The notes below the pieces were generated by a model. The model was not told the DNA's origin. It did not search any database and was given only the letters and a program-made list of their open reading frames with translations. This document shows positions 33,930 through 46,821 of a DNA stretch of 64,000 nt, in pieces. Location: positions 69,478 through 133,477 of the forward strand of contig CAVTJG010000020.1 of the NCBI GenBank assembly GCA_963735025.1. The letters are read 5' to 3'. The position numbers and the translations under genes were made by a program. Numbering within the stretch: the first letter of the stretch is position 1; each line of letters opens with the position of its first letter. The stretch comes from JAABRB01 sp963735025. GTDB lineage: Bacteria; Pseudomonadota; Gammaproteobacteria; Burkholderiales; SG8-39.

Positions 33930-35275
33930 CCGATTCGCCGCCAGTCATGGAGGGCTCGCCGAGCTACGCATCGATGACCGACCGCGTGAGCGGTATCGTG
34001 CTCGAGCGCCGGTTCGGGTGGCCCTGGTGGGCCGCGGCCGGATGCGCGCTGGCCCTCACGCTGGCGTTCTTCGTTGCCGCGGGCGTGCTGTTCGATGTCG
34101 GCGTCGGGATCTGGGGCATCAACATCCCGGTAGCCTGGGGGTTCGCCATCACCAATTACGTCTGGTGGATCGGCATCGGCATGGCCGGCACCTTCATCTC
34201 CGCCGCGCTGCTGCTGCTCCGCCAGGAATGGCGCACCGCCATCAGCCGCTTCGCCGAAACGATGACGGTGCTTGCGGTCGCGATCGCGGGCCTGTTCCCG
34301 ATCATGCACCTCGGGCGCCCGTATTTCTTCTACTGGATGCTGCCCTATCCGAACGTCATGAACACCTGGCCGCAGTGGCGGAGCGCCCTGGTCTGGGACT
34401 TCTACGCCATTCTCGCGTACCTGATCTTCTCGATGCTGTTCTGGTACGTCGGCATGCTGCCGGATCTCGCGACGCTGCGGGATCGCGCACGCACGCGGGC
34501 GAGCCAGGTCTTCTACGGCCTGCTCGCGCTCGGCTGGCGCGGCGAGGCGCGTCAATGGGAGCATCACGAGCGGCTCTCGCTGGTGCTCGCCGGCCTTGCG
34601 GTGCCGCTCGTCTTCTCGGTGCACAGCATGGTCGCCTTCGATTTCTCGGAAGGCAACACACCGGGGTGGCATTCGACGATCTTCCCGCCGTTCTTCGTCG
34701 CCGGCGCCCTCTTCTCCGGCTTCGCGATGGTGCTGTGCCTCGCGATCCCGATCCGCGCCGTCTTCGGGTTGCACGACTTCGTCACGGAAAGACACCTGGA
34801 TCGTCTCGCGAAGGCGTTGCTCGCCGTCGGGCTGATCGTCGACTACAGCTACCTGGTCGAGATCTTCACCGCCTACTACAGCGCGAACCGTTACGAGATC
34901 TACGTCATGACGAACCGGTTCGCGGGACCCTACGCCCCCGTGTACTGGGCGAGCATCGTGTGCAACGTTGTCGTCATCCAGCTGCTGTGGTTGCGCAGGG
35001 TGCGCCTCTCCCCCGTGGCGCTCTTTTTCGTGAGCGCGGCCGTCGTGGCCGGCATGTGGCTGGAACGCTTCGTGATCGTCGTCATCAGCCTGCACCGCGA
35101 CTTCCTGCCTTCGTCCTGGGGCATGTTCTATCCGACCGCCTGGGACTGGACGCACCTGCTCGGATCGATGGGCATTTTCGCCCTGCTCTTGCTGGTCTTC
35201 CTGCGCACGCTGCCGATGATCTCGATGTTCGAGATGCGCAGGCTGCTGGCTTCCTCGCGGGAAGGTGTGCAATGA
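33926..35275 (+). CDS. actC: alternative complex III NrfD-like quinol subunit
   Basis: 449 residues from GTG in the GTGA overlap with actB. ATG 33947 is a close alternative. About ten membrane helices in the NrfD/PsrC pattern (GVGIWGINIPVAWGFAITNY, then WWIGIGMAGTFISAALLLL; HLGRPYFFYWMLPYPNVMNT; FVTERHLDRLAKALLAVGLI). It is the integral quinol-oxidising and proton-channelling subunit of ACIII. Overlaps actD by ATGA. Confidence 0.92.
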   Translation: MTDSPPVMEGSPSYASMTDRVSGIVLERRFGWPWWAAAGCALALTLAFFVAAGVLFDVGVGIWGINIPVAWGFAITNYVWWIGIGMAGTFISAALLLLRQEWRTAISRFAETMTVLAVAIAGLFPIMHLGRPYFFYWMLPYPNVMNTWPQWRSALVWDFYAILAYLIFSMLFWYVGMLPDLATLRDRARTRASQVFYGLLALGWRGEARQWEHHERLSLVLAGLAVPLVFSVHSMVAFDFSEGNTPGWHSTIFPPFFVAGALFSGFAMVLCLAIPIRAVFGLHDFVTERHLDRLAKALLAVGLIVDYSYLVEIFTAYYSANRYEIYVMTNRFAGPYAPVYWASIVCNVVVIQLLWLRRVRLSPVALFFVSAAVVAGMWLERFVIVVISLHRDFLPSSWGMFYPTAWDWTHLLGSMGIFALLLLVFLRTLPMISMFEMRRLLASSREGVQ

Positions 35276-35811
35276 GCGACGCCACACGCGGATACGGGCT
35301 GCTCGCGGAATTCCGCTCCGGGCGCGAGCTCGTCTCCGCAGTGCGGCGCGCGCGCGCCGCGGGATATCAACGACTCGATGCGTACTCCCCGATGCCGGTG
35401 GAGGGCCTGCGTGAGGCGCTCGGCCATCGGCCCAGTCGCCTGCCCTGGCTCGTGCTGGCGGGCGCGCTGATCGGCGGAGGAGGCTTCTACTTCATCGAAT
35501 GGTATTCCGCGGTGATCGACTACCCGCTCAACATCGGCGGCCGCCCGGTCCACAGCTGGCCCGCGTTCATCTTCTCGGCGGTCGAGGTGACGATCCTCCT
35601 CGGGGCCCTGTTCGGCGTGGTCGGAATGCTGGTCGCGAGCGGTCTGCCACGGTTGCATCACCCCCTGTTCGCAGTGCCGGCCTTCGACGCGACGACGCGC
35701 GACGGGTTCTTCCTCTATCTCGACGGCAGCGACCCGGCGGCCGAACGCGCCGCACTGGGGCGCTTCGTCGAGAGCTTGCAGGCGCACAGCGTGAGCGAGG
35801 TCCGCGAGTGA
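35272..35811 (+). CDS. actD: alternative complex III subunit D (DUF3341)
   Basis: 179 residues. The soluble N-terminus (GLLAEFRSGRELVSAVRRAR then YQRLDAYSPMPVEGL) and two membrane helices separated by a periplasmic loop (IGGRPVHSWPAF, then EVTILLGALFGVVGMLV) are the ActD signature. Structural subunit next to ActC. Starts within the actC stop and overlaps actE's GTG. Confidence 0.9.
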   Translation: MSDATRGYGLLAEFRSGRELVSAVRRARAAGYQRLDAYSPMPVEGLREALGHRPSRLPWLVLAGALIGGGGFYFIEWYSAVIDYPLNIGGRPVHSWPAFIFSAVEVTILLGALFGVVGMLVASGLPRLHHPLFAVPAFDATTRDGFFLYLDGSDPAAERAALGRFVESLQAHSVSEVRE

Positions 35812-36518
35812 GAATTTCGCTCCCCATCCCGCGCGTCGTGGCCCGGGCGGCACTGATGTTCGCGCTGAGCTTCACGATGGCCGGCGCGATCGCGGCGCTC
35901 GCGGGTTGCGAGAAAGCGATGCGCGACATGTACGACCAGCCGAAGTACAAGCCGTTCGCGCCAAGTCGCCTGTTTGCGGATGGCCGGTCGGCACGGCCGC
36001 CCGTTCCGGACACCGTGCCACGGGCTGCCGGACCGCTCGCGGGCACATCGAGCGGCCGGGTGGGCGCCGCGCCGGCCCCGGCAGCGAAGCCGGTGATCTT
36101 TCCGCCGCTCACGCCGCGCGGCGCCCAGGCGAACACCCCGGCGACGTGGCGTCCGCGCCTCGACGGAATCCCGCGGCCGGTCACCACGCAGCTCATGCGT
36201 CGCGGTCAGGAACGCTTCGACATCTTCTGCGCGCCCTGCCACAGCCCGCTGGGCGACGGGGACGGCATGATTCCGCGGCGCGGATTTCCGCATCCGCCTT
36301 CGTTCCACAGCCCGCGACTGCGCAATGCGCCCGACCAGCATTTCTACGATGCGATCACGGCGGGCTACGGCGCGATGAGTTCCTACGCCGCCAGGATTCC
36401 GCCGGACGACCGCTGGGCGATCGTCGCGTACGTGCGCGCACTGCAGCTCAGTCAGCATGTCGCGTCGAGCGCGCTCGACCCCGGCGACCGCCGCAAGCTC
36501 GACGAGGCGAAACGATGA
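35808..36518 (+). CDS. actE: alternative complex III mono-haem cytochrome c lipoprotein
   Basis: 236 residues from GTG. Lipoprotein signal ending LAGC (~residue 34). After a Pro/Ala-rich linker, one cytochrome c domain with CAPCH, conserved GDGDGMIPRRGFPHPPSF and a distal Met candidate in GAMSSYAARI. ActE is a periplasmic electron carrier of ACIII. Operon overlaps on both sides. Confidence 0.9.
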   Translation: MRISLPIPRVVARAALMFALSFTMAGAIAALAGCEKAMRDMYDQPKYKPFAPSRLFADGRSARPPVPDTVPRAAGPLAGTSSGRVGAAPAPAAKPVIFPPLTPRGAQANTPATWRPRLDGIPRPVTTQLMRRGQERFDIFCAPCHSPLGDGDGMIPRRGFPHPPSFHSPRLRNAPDQHFYDAITAGYGAMSSYAARIPPDDRWAIVAYVRALQLSQHVASSALDPGDRRKLDEAKR

Positions 36519-37684
36519 CCGCAAGCGCCGCGCCCCATCCGCGCCTCGTGCAACGTGCCGCCCTGGCGGCCGGCATCGCCGGTCTCGCGGCAACCGGCAT
36601 CGGAATGCTCGCGCAGCCGGCGCGCGCCTATTCCTCCTATCTGTTCGCATACGTCTACTGGCTCGGCCTCTCGCTCGGCAGCATGGCGCTCCTGATGATT
36701 CACGGCGTCACCGGCGGCGCCTGGGGCCACACTATTCGGGCGCCGCTCGCCGCCGCCGCGCGCGCCATGCCGCTCATGGCGCTTCTTTTCCTGCCGCTGC
36801 TCGGCGGACTCGGGGCGCTCTACCCGTGGACCACGCCGGACGCCGGGCAGCACGCCGCGCTGCTGGACGCGAAGTCCTGGTATCTCAATGTTCCGTTCTT
36901 CCTGGCGCGTGCCGCGCTGTTCCTGCTGCTCTGGGTCGCGCTCGCGCATCTGCTCACGGCATGGTCCGTCGAGGAGCAAGCACGCCCGGCGAACAGCGCC
37001 GCGCTGGCGATCCGCCTGCGTCGGTTGAGCATTGCCGGGCTGATCCTCTACGCCCTGAGCATCACGCTCGCGGCGGTGGACTGGGTCGGTTCGCTCGTGC
37101 CCGAGTCCTACTCGACGATCCTCGGGATGCTCGTCGCGGTCGGCCAGCTCCTCGGCGCGGCCACGTTCGCCATCGTCTGTCTGGCATGCCGTGCGCGATC
37201 GGAACGAAGCGTCGCACCGGATCGCGTTCAGGACCTCGGCAATCTGCAGCTCGCGCTCGTGCTCGCCTGGGGCTACCTCGCGCTCAGCCAGTTCGTGACC
37301 GTCTGGGTCGCGGATCTGCCGAACGAGATCGCGTGGTACGTGCCGCGCGCGCAGACCAGCTGGCGCGCGCTCGCGCCCGCGCTGGCCGTGTTCCACTTCG
37401 GCCTGCCATTCGCCATCCTGCTGTCGCGCGCCGCCAAGCGCAGCCGTGGCACCGTCGCAGCGGTGGCGTGGCTGCTGCTCGGCGCCCACCTCGTCTACGC
37501 GTTCTGGCTGGTCGCGCCCTCGATCAGGACTGCAGGCCTGACCGTCTACTGGAGCGATTTCACCGCCGTCGCCGGGATCGGCGGCGTGTGGCTCGCGATC
37601 GTGCTGCCCGCACTAGCAGCGGGCCGGACGAGGCCTTTGACCGGAACCGGGATCCCACCGGCCGCCCATCATGAGCCCGCCTGA
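36515..37684 (+). CDS. actF: alternative complex III membrane subunit ActF
   Basis: 389 residues, ~10 predicted helices related to the NrfD fold. Typical stretches are SSYLFAYVYWLGLSLGSMAL, MIHGVTGGAWG, MPLMALLFLPLLGGLGALYP, AKSWYLNVPFFLARAALFLL and WGYLALSQFVTVWVADLPNE. Probable second quinone/proton-related membrane subunit of ACIII. ATGA overlap with actE and 14-nt overlap with the next gene. Confidence 0.9.
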   Translation: MTASAAPHPRLVQRAALAAGIAGLAATGIGMLAQPARAYSSYLFAYVYWLGLSLGSMALLMIHGVTGGAWGHTIRAPLAAAARAMPLMALLFLPLLGGLGALYPWTTPDAGQHAALLDAKSWYLNVPFFLARAALFLLLWVALAHLLTAWSVEEQARPANSAALAIRLRRLSIAGLILYALSITLAAVDWVGSLVPESYSTILGMLVAVGQLLGAATFAIVCLACRARSERSVAPDRVQDLGNLQLALVLAWGYLALSQFVTVWVADLPNEIAWYVPRAQTSWRALAPALAVFHFGLPFAILLSRAAKRSRGTVAAVAWLLLGAHLVYAFWLVAPSIRTAGLTVYWSDFTAVAGIGGVWLAIVLPALAAGRTRPLTGTGIPPAAHHEPA

Positions 37685-38072
37685 TCACGCGAACGTGCCG
37701 GGCACGCGCGCAACGTCCCGCCGCGAGAACGTCGACGAGCCGGTCGGAACGATCCTCCTCGTCGCCGGCGCATTGCTTCTGATCGTGATCGCTGTCATCT
37801 TCATCTCGCGCGGGCTGCTGTTTCATGCTTTCGGGCCGCCCGAGCCCGCCGAGCCGCTCCCCGTGCGACCTGCCGCGCGACTGGAACCCCGCCCGGAGCT
37901 GCGCCTCGAGCAGTTCCGGCGGCAGAAGCTCCAGGGACGCGACAGCTATGGATGGGTCGATCGCGACGCGGGGGTCGCGCGCATTCCGGTGGATCGCGCG
38001 ATGTCCCTGCTCGTCGACCGACATGCGTCCGCCACGCCGGCGGGCAACGGCAAGAAGGCGCCCGGACCATGA
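37671..38072 (+). CDS. small membrane protein of ACIII-oxidase operon
   Basis: 133 residues with one central helix (ILLVAGALLLIVIAVIFISR), then a periplasmic segment containing QKLQGRDSYGWVDRDAGVAR with IPVDRAMSLLVDR. This motif (WVD-x5-V-x-IP-x2-RAM) is seen in small cytochrome oxidase-associated proteins. No catalytic function is evident. Sits between actF and the SCO gene with overlaps, so an assembly or linker role between ACIII and the oxidase is plausible. Confidence 0.75.
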   Translation: MSPPDHANVPGTRATSRRENVDEPVGTILLVAGALLLIVIAVIFISRGLLFHAFGPPEPAEPLPVRPAARLEPRPELRLEQFRRQKLQGRDSYGWVDRDAGVARIPVDRAMSLLVDRHASATPAGNGKKAPGP

Positions 38073-38862
38073 GCCGCTTCATGCTCGCACTGCTGCTCGC
38101 GCTCGCAGCCACCTCTCCCGCGCTGGCGCACGATCCGTCGACGTTCCTGGACGAGGTGGGCTTCGACCAGCACCCCGGCGCGGTACTGCCGCTCGACAGC
38201 GCGCTGCGCGACGAAAGCGGCGCGACGGTGCGGCTCGGCGACTACTTCGGGAGCGTGCCGGTGATCCTGGTGCTCGCCTACTTCGACTGCGACAACCTGT
38301 GCGGCGTGGTGCTCCAGAGCACCGTGGACACGCTCCGGCGGGTCGCCCTCGCGCCCGGAAAAGCCTTCCGGGTCGTGGTGATCGACATCGATCCGACCGA
38401 GCCACCGGCGCTCGCCCGATCCGCACGCGCGCAGTATCTCGCCCGCTACGGCCGGCCGGACGACGCGGGCGCGTGGCATTTCCTCACGACGAGCGCCGAC
38501 GTTTCGCGGTCCGTCGCCCGCACGATCGGCTTCCGCTACGTCTACGATCCGCAGGAGAAGCGCTACGCGCATCCCGCCGGCATCACGATCCTGACGCCGC
38601 AGGGCAGCGTGTCGCGGTATCTCCTCGGCGTGCAGTTCGCACCGCGCGATCTACGGCTCGCGCTCGTCGAAGCTTCGCGCGGCCGGGTCGGCTCGACCGC
38701 CGACCGGCTGCTTCTCCTCTGCTACCACTACGATCCGTCGAAGGGAAAGTACGGTGTCCTGATCACGGACATCCTCCGCGCGGCGGGGATCGTGTCCGTC
38801 ATCGCCCTGGGCGTGCTTCTCTTCGCCCTGGGCCGGACGAGCGCGCGGCGGAGCGGACAGCC

Positions 38863-38866
<4 letters not shown>
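38069..38866 (+). CDS. SCO1/SenC copper chaperone
   Basis: 265 residues. Cleavable signal (LLLALAATSPALA), thioredoxin-like fold with copper-binding CxxxC in FDCDNLC and the distal His in the KRYAHPAG loop, and a C-terminal membrane helix (SVIALGVLLFALG). It loads the CuA site of the oxidase encoded immediately downstream. The alternative FDCDNLC spacing is normal for this subgroup. Overlaps neighbours on both sides. Confidence 0.9.
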
Positions 38867-41445
<2,579 letters not shown>

Positions 41446-41451
41446 CCGATC

Positions 41452-42085
41452 ATGCCGGCTCTGGCTGCCGACCAGTTCGACACCGCGCGACAGCAGCGTG
41501 CCGCCGCGAGCCTCGGCATGTGGGTCTTTCTCGCGACGGAGGTCCTGTTCTTCGGCGGCCATCCTCGCGAGCTACACGCTCCTGCGCGTGCGGTTTCCCG
41601 ATGCGTTCGCGGAGGCGAGCCGGCACACGGACATGCTCTGGGGCACCCTCGAGACCGCGGTGCTGCTCACCAGCAGCACCACCATGGCCTGGGCAGTGCG
41701 CGCGGCGCAGCTCGGGAGCGCTCACAGGTGACGCGCCTGCTCGCCGTCACGATGGCGCTGGGTGCCGTCTTCTTCGCCATCCACCTGCACGAGTACTCGC
41801 AGGACTTCGCCGATCATCTGGTGCCCGGAATTCGATTCGCCTTCGAGGGCCCGAACGCTGGCGGGGTCGAGCTCTTCTTCTTCCTTTACTACGTCGCGAC
41901 CCTGCTGCATCTCGCCCACCTGACCATCGGCATCGTCGTGCTCGGCGTCATCGCGGCGCTGAACCATCGCGGCGCTTCGACCCGAATATTACACGCCGGT
42001 CGAGATCGCCGGCCTGTACTGGCATTTCGTCGATATCGTGTGGATCTTCCTCTTTCCGCTCTTCTACCTGGTGGCAAGGACATGA
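41452..42085 (+). CDS. coxC: cytochrome c oxidase subunit III (frame broken)
   Basis: MPALAADQFDTARQQRAAAS and LGMWVFLATEVLFFGG open subunit III in one frame. ILASYTLLRVRFPDAFAEAS and TLETAVLLTSSTTMAWAVRA continue in a second, LLAVTMALGAVFFAIHLHEY and VELFFFLYYVATLLHLAHLT in the first again, and TPVEIAGLYWHFVDIVWIFL in another, ending at TGA 42085. Four small indels are needed. Subunit III stabilises the oxidase core. The stop overlaps the ATG of subunit IV. Confidence 0.85.
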
Positions 42086-42387
42086 GCGCGCATCCGGAAC
42101 ACATCGCTTCACGCAGGTCGCTCGTCGTGGTGTGGCTCGCGCTGATGGCGCTGCTCGCCCTCACCGCGGGCAGCGCGCTCGTCCACCTCGGGTGGCTGAA
42201 TGTCACGATCAACCTCGCGATCTCGGTCGCGAAGACCTTGCTGGTCGCCGCCTTCTATATGCATCTGCGCAACCGGGAACCTTGGCTGCGCGTGGTGGCC
42301 GCGACTGGCGTCGTGTGGCTGGCCATGCTGATCGGCCTCGGTCTCGCGGACTACCTGACGAGAGTCGAGTTGCCGTCGCCCTGGTAG
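42082..42387 (+). CDS. cytochrome c oxidase subunit IV (prokaryotic)
   Basis: 101 residues, three helices (VVVWLALMALLALTAGSALV; LAISVAKTLLVAAFYMHL; VAATGVVWLAMLIGLGLADY) with the family's NLAISVAKTLLVAAFYMHLR motif. Small accessory subunit of caa3 oxidases. Last gene of the ACIII-caa3 operon. ATGA overlap with subunit III. Confidence 0.88.
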   Translation: MSAHPEHIASRRSLVVVWLALMALLALTAGSALVHLGWLNVTINLAISVAKTLLVAAFYMHLRNREPWLRVVAATGVVWLAMLIGLGLADYLTRVELPSPW

Positions 42388-42432
42388 GGACGATTTCCAC
42401 GGCCGGTCGCACACACCGACGGAACTGAACTC

Positions 42433-43394
42433 GTGGCCCAACACGATTCGAGCCGCGCAATCTGGTACGCACTCGGCGCGAATGTTGCCGTGGATGCCGC
42501 CAAGGCATCGGGCGGTCTGTACACCGGCTCGGGCGCGCTGCTGGCCGAGTCCCTGCATTCGCTTGCCGACAGCGGTAACCAGGGCCTGCTGCTCTGGGGC
42601 CGGCATCGCGCAAAGGCGCCGGCCTCGCCGCAGCATCCGCTCGGCCATGGGCGCGAAGTCTACTTCTGGTCGTTCGTGGTCGCGCTCCTGCTGTTCAGCA
42701 TGGGCGGCGTGCTGTCGATCTACAAGGGTATCCGCAAGCTCACCGAGCACGAAGGGCTGCACAATCCGTGGGTGGCGGTCGGTATCATCCTGTTCGCGCT
42801 GGTGGCCGAAGGAATCTCGCTGCGCAGCGCGCTGGGCCAGGCGAACCGGCTACGCGTCGGACGACCTTTCTGGCGCTGGTTTCGCGAGACGCGGCGCAGC
42901 GATCTGCTCGTCGTGTTGAGCGAAGACAGCGCCGCGCTCGTCGGCCTTGGATGCGCGCTCGCCGCCATCGTTGCGACCATGCTGTCAGGTGATCCGCTCT
43001 ACGATGCGCTGGGCAGCATCGCCATCGGCGCGCTGCTCGTGGTCGTCGCCCTCGGACTGGCGGCGGAGATCAAGAGCCTGCTCGTCGGCGAAAGCGCCGC
43101 CCCACAGGTCGAGCGGCGCATTCGCGAAGTGTCGACGCACGTCCCGAAGTCCGCAAGGTTCGCTCGCTCGTCACTCTGCAGTACGGTCCCGACGTCCTAG
43201 TGCTCACGCGGCTCGCATTGCACCCGGCCTCCCCGGCTGCGCACGGCAATGCGGTCGAGGATTGCAAGCAGGCGCTGCGTATCGCGGTTCCGGAAGTCCA
43301 CGTCGTATTCGTCGAGCTCGAGCTCGACGGTTACGACATTAGGTCGGGGGAATTCGCCGAACCCCGGTCCGCCGGATCGCATTCGCTGCGCTGA
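42433..43394 (+). CDS. cation diffusion facilitator transporter (frame broken)
   Basis: GTG start (VAQHDSSRAIWYALGANVAV). Membrane domain with GGLYTGSGALLAESLHSLAD, whose H-S-x2-D supplies the usual CDF metal site, SGNQGLLLWG, HPLGHGREVYFWSFV and VLSEDSAALVGLG. Near 43145 one base is lost or gained: the cytoplasmic domain continues VRKVRSLVTLQYGPDVLVLT and AVEDCKQALRIAVPEVHVVF and FVELELDGYD in another frame to 43394. Exports divalent cations (Zn/Co/Fe class) by proton exchange; specificity unknown. Begins 45 nt after the oxidase operon. Confidence 0.85.
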
Positions 43395-43414
43395 TGCTTC
43401 CCATGGAGCCGCGA

Positions 43415-44086
43415 TCACATCGCTTCCTTAACACCTCGCTTGATCAGCCACCAGTTGACCGGAAAGGCGGTGACAAGCCCGAGCACCATTGCCACTTGCA
43501 TCATGACCCAGAAGGTCCAGGAAGTCGGCTCCAGCCCCGGGAAGAGCAACTTCTGCGTGACGGCCATCCAGCCGAACATTCCCACTTCGTAGGCCACAAG
43601 TGAAAGGGTGTCCGCCTTGATGGCTGCGAGCAAACCCGACCACAAGCCCAGCCCGCGCATCGGCGCGATGGAGAAGTACTGAAAGAAGATCCCGAAGAGA
43701 TAGGCGAGCGCAAACGCCGCAACGTACTTGCCGAGCAGTGCAGAGCCGAGCAGCGCGAATCCTGCAGCGTAGACGAGCCACTCTCCCAAGAAATCGCCGA
43801 CCGCGCAACCGGCGCCGCAGTGCGTCGACCCGGTCAGCGCAACGGCCCAGAACGGCTTGTGCGATCCATCCATGCCCGATTCCTCGTGCAGGGATTTCCT
43901 GCGTCCGATCCGCCAGTAGAGCCACAGTCCGAGCGGTCCACCGTAGAGCGCCGTGATCGGCCACACGAGGTTCATGATCCACATCTTCTGCGGCCGCCGG
44001 ACGATGTCCACCATTACAGCGACCGCGCAGAGGATCGACACCAGGACGAATAACTGCGCCACGAGCTCGATTCTTTCGGCGACCAC
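43415..44086 (-). CDS. DUF4396 membrane protein
   Basis: 223 residues, ~6 helices. Recognisable family segments: MWIMNLVWPITALYGGPLGL, STHCGAGCAVGDFLGEWLVY and AVTQKLLFPGLEPTSWTFWV. The Cys-rich THCGAGC loop after the second helix could bind metal. Function unknown, but homologues occur beside copper and respiratory genes. Follows cydB by 20 nt on the same strand, so it probably belongs to the quinol oxidase operon. Confidence 0.8.
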   Translation of the reverse strand: MVAERIELVAQLFVLVSILCAVAVMVDIVRRPQKMWIMNLVWPITALYGGPLGLWLYWRIGRRKSLHEESGMDGSHKPFWAVALTGSTHCGAGCAVGDFLGEWLVYAAGFALLGSALLGKYVAAFALAYLFGIFFQYFSIAPMRGLGLWSGLLAAIKADTLSLVAYEVGMFGWMAVTQKLLFPGLEPTSWTFWVMMQVAMVLGLVTAFPVNWWLIKRGVKEAM

Positions 44087-44106
44087 GCCAACCTCCCTGT
44101 CTCACC

Positions 44107-45111
44107 CTATGATTCGCTTTGCTCGCCATAAGAAAGCGCCTTCGCCTTCCCCCAGAAGACCCGGTAGGAAACCATCGTGTAGCCGATGATGACCGGCAGC
44201 ACGATCATGGCGCCGACGAACACGAAGAAGAGCGACTCGTCCGAGGCGGCGGCCTCCAGATAGGTCATGCGGTCCACGACCAGATACGGGTAGAGGCTGT
44301 AAGCCAAGTCCGAGAAACGAGAACACGAAGACCCACACCGCAGCACGAAGGGCAGCCATTCGCGACGGCAAGGCCGCGCTGCAAGCGCGCGACCTGCGCC
44401 AGATGCCCGCGAACGCGGCAGCGGTAGCAGGGGCAGCGGGGAGAGCCACAGCAGTCGACGGCCAGCGAACCATTTCTCATGATCCGGGGGCTGGCGAAGG
44501 GCTGGCGAGACTGATGGACGCGACGCCGAGCGCCGCGAGCACTACGGTGCCATGGCTCCAGCGGGGCGCGCGCCGGTACAGCTCGCCTTCGGTCTTGATG
44601 ACCAGCCAGGTCGCGCCGAGCAACGCGTAGGCCCCGGCCAGCCCGGCGCCGACGAGCAGCGCCGAAAGCACGTAGCGCGTGCCTTCCGCGAACCCGGTGA
44701 TCATCGCCCGAGAGCATGCACGCCCTGCGCGAAGCCTGCACCGAGCGAACCGACGAAGAAAAGCGATTCCACAGCCTCCTGATGCCAGCCGGCCGCCTTC
44801 ATGCGGAACTCGAAGGCCACCCCGCGCAGGATGAGCGCGATCAGCATCAGCGCGACCGGGAGGTAGAGCGAGGACAGGACACGCCGTGGGCGAGCGGGAA
44901 AAGCGACCAGTAGGATGCCGACGCCCATCACCAGCCAGGTCTCGTTCGCATCCCAGAAGGGGCCGATGGAGGCCACCATCATGTCGTGCTGTCGCGGCCG
45001 CGAGCGGCAGCAGCATTCCGACGCCGAGGTCGAAGCCGTCGAGGATGACATACGCGAGGATGGCCAGGCCCATCAGCACCATGAAGATGAACGGCAGATC
45101 GAGTTGATCAT
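44107..45111 (-). CDS. cydB: cytochrome bd-type quinol oxidase subunit II (frame broken)
   Basis: Start ATG 45111. The residues MVLMGLAILAYVILDGFDLG, WDANETWLVMGVGILLVAFP, RGVAFEFRMKA, YVLSALLVGAGLAGAYALLG, TYLEAAASDESLFFVFVGAM and MIVLPVIIGYTMVSYRVFWG occur in order but in different minus frames. At least four indels are needed. They reconstruct subunit II, which with CydA binds the haems and reduces O2 with quinol. Downstream of cydA by 16 nt. Confidence 0.85.
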
Positions 45112-45127
45112 GTCGCCCGTCCGCGAT

Positions 45128-46491
45128 CAGCTCTTGGCGGCGCTGAGGCCGCCCGGACCGGGCACCTGGCGCGCCTTCGCATCGCCGCTGCCTCCTTCAA
45201 TGCCATCTGCGTCACCACCGCCATGTACGCGACCAGCAGCACCGCATAGACGAAGGCGTAGCCGGCGAGCGTCAGAGCGCGATGTGGCCGGCGGGTACGT
45301 CGGACGGCAGCTCGGCGACGTGAGCAGTTGTAGACCAGAAGGGCTGCCGCCCGACCTCGGTCACGATCCAGCCGGCCAGCACCCCCACCCAGCCGATGAA
45401 GGTGGAGCCGGCGAAGCGTAGAGCGTCCAGCGCGGCACTCGCCGCCGCGCCAGAGGCAGCCAGGCGCCCAGCCAGGACAGCGCGAGCATCAGCACGCCGA
45501 CCCCACCATGACCCGGAACGCGTAGAAGACCGGCAGCCACCGGCGGGTGCTTGCCCGCGAACTCGTTCAGTCCCAGCAACTCGGCCTCGGCATCGTGCGT
45601 CAGGATCAGGCTGGCGCCCTTCGGGATGGCGATGGCGTAGTCGTTGCGCTGCTCGGTGGCGTTCGGCACGCGAAGAGCAGCAGCGGGACGCCCCGCTCCG
45701 TGTGCCAGATGGCTTCCACCGCGGCGATCTTGGCCGGCTGATGCTCGAGCGTGTTGAGCCCGTGCATGTCGCCAACCGCATGATCTGCACCGGTGCGAGC
45801 ACCGCCGCCAGCTGCCACGCCATGCGCAGCATGCGGCGCGCCGGCGCGAGATGCCGCGGTTGCGCAGCAGCTGGAACGCGGAGATGCCGGCGAGCAGGAA
45901 CGCCACCGTAAGGCCCGAGGCGATCAGCATGTGCGCCAGCCGGTAGGGCTGGCTGGGATTGAAGATGATGGCCCACCAGTCATCGCGTGGAACGCCGTCC
46001 ACGATGGTGAAGCCTTGCGGGGTCTGCATCCACGAGTTGAGCGACGAGGATCCAGAACGCCGAGAGCGGTCGTGCCGGCAGGCGACCAAGAAGGGCCGAG
46101 AGCAGGTGCGCCCAGCCGGGCACCCGGTCGCGGCCGTAGAGCATCACGCCCAGAAAAGTCGCTTCGAGGAAGAAGGCGGTGAGCACCTCGTAGGCGAGCA
46201 GCGGCCCGGCGACGTTGCCGGCCCGGTCCATGAAGCCGGGCCAGTTGGTGCCGAACTGGAAGCTCATCACGATGCCGGTCACCACGCCCAGCGCGAAGGT
46301 AAGCGCGAAGATCTTCACCCACAGGTAGTAGACTTCCGCAGAGCCAGCGGCTGCGTCGCCGGCGAAAGTGATGCGCACGCGCAGGTAGAACAGCACCCAG
46401 GCGAGCCGATCGTGATGGTCGGGAACAGGATGTGGAAACCGATGTTGAGCCCGAACTGGATGCGGGCGAGCAGGACGGGATCGGCGAGCAT
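45128..46491 (-). CDS. cydA: cytochrome bd-type quinol oxidase subunit I (frame broken)
   Basis: From ATG 46491 (MLADPVLLARIQFGLNIGFH). Fragments in order across frames: YYLWVKIFALTFALGVVTGI, VMSFQFGTNWPGFMDRAGNV, LLAYEVLTAFFLEATFLGVM, SLNSWMQTPQGFTIVDGVPR, SQPYRLAHMLIASGLTVAFL and GWVGVLAGWIVTEVGRQPFW. GRQPFW is the conserved haem-b595-side motif. The corrected length is ~455 residues, shorter than E. coli CydA, suggesting the short Q-loop CioA-type (often cyanide-tolerant). Numerous indels, as in cydB. Likely expressed under low oxygen or stress. A weaker sigma54-type site lies 127 nt upstream. Confidence 0.86.
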
Positions 46492-46617
46492 GGGCGGTCT
46501 TTGGCGGGTTGGCGATCGAAGCGGCGGTCAGCGACGGCGCACCGGCAGTGGGCGGACGCTGCACGGCATTCGTGCGACAGCGTTCGCGCAACGCTTTGCG
46601 GGGATGGGTGGTACACG

Positions 46618-46633
46618 CGCACGCCGTGTGCCC
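46618..46633 (-). promoter_or_regulatory. possible sigma54 site before cydA
   Basis: Minus-strand GGGCACACGGCGTGCG keeps GG-N10-GC and GGGCAC, but the -12 element is GTGC. It is 127 nt before cydA. Confidence 0.4.
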
Positions 46634-46687
46634 GCCACTGGTGCTTCGGTTTCACTAGCCCGGCACGACTGACCGACGGCCGGGGCC

Positions 46688-46719
46688 GGTAATCCCTACA
46701 CGCGCCGGTAACGCCTACT
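46688..46719. promoter_or_regulatory. two direct GGTAA-type motifs, 19 bp apart
   Basis: GGTAATCCCTACA (46688) and GGTAACGCCTACT (46707), spaced about two helical turns, 103-134 bp upstream of the sigma54 promoter of sodB. Candidate activator sites. Confidence 0.55.
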
Positions 46720-46821
46720 GGCCCGCATTCGACGCGGCATGCATGGCGCGGGCCGCGTCCTGCTCGATCTGCGCACCTTTCCGTACGCAAATACATGCGC
46801 GTTCAGCACGAATCCGGCAGC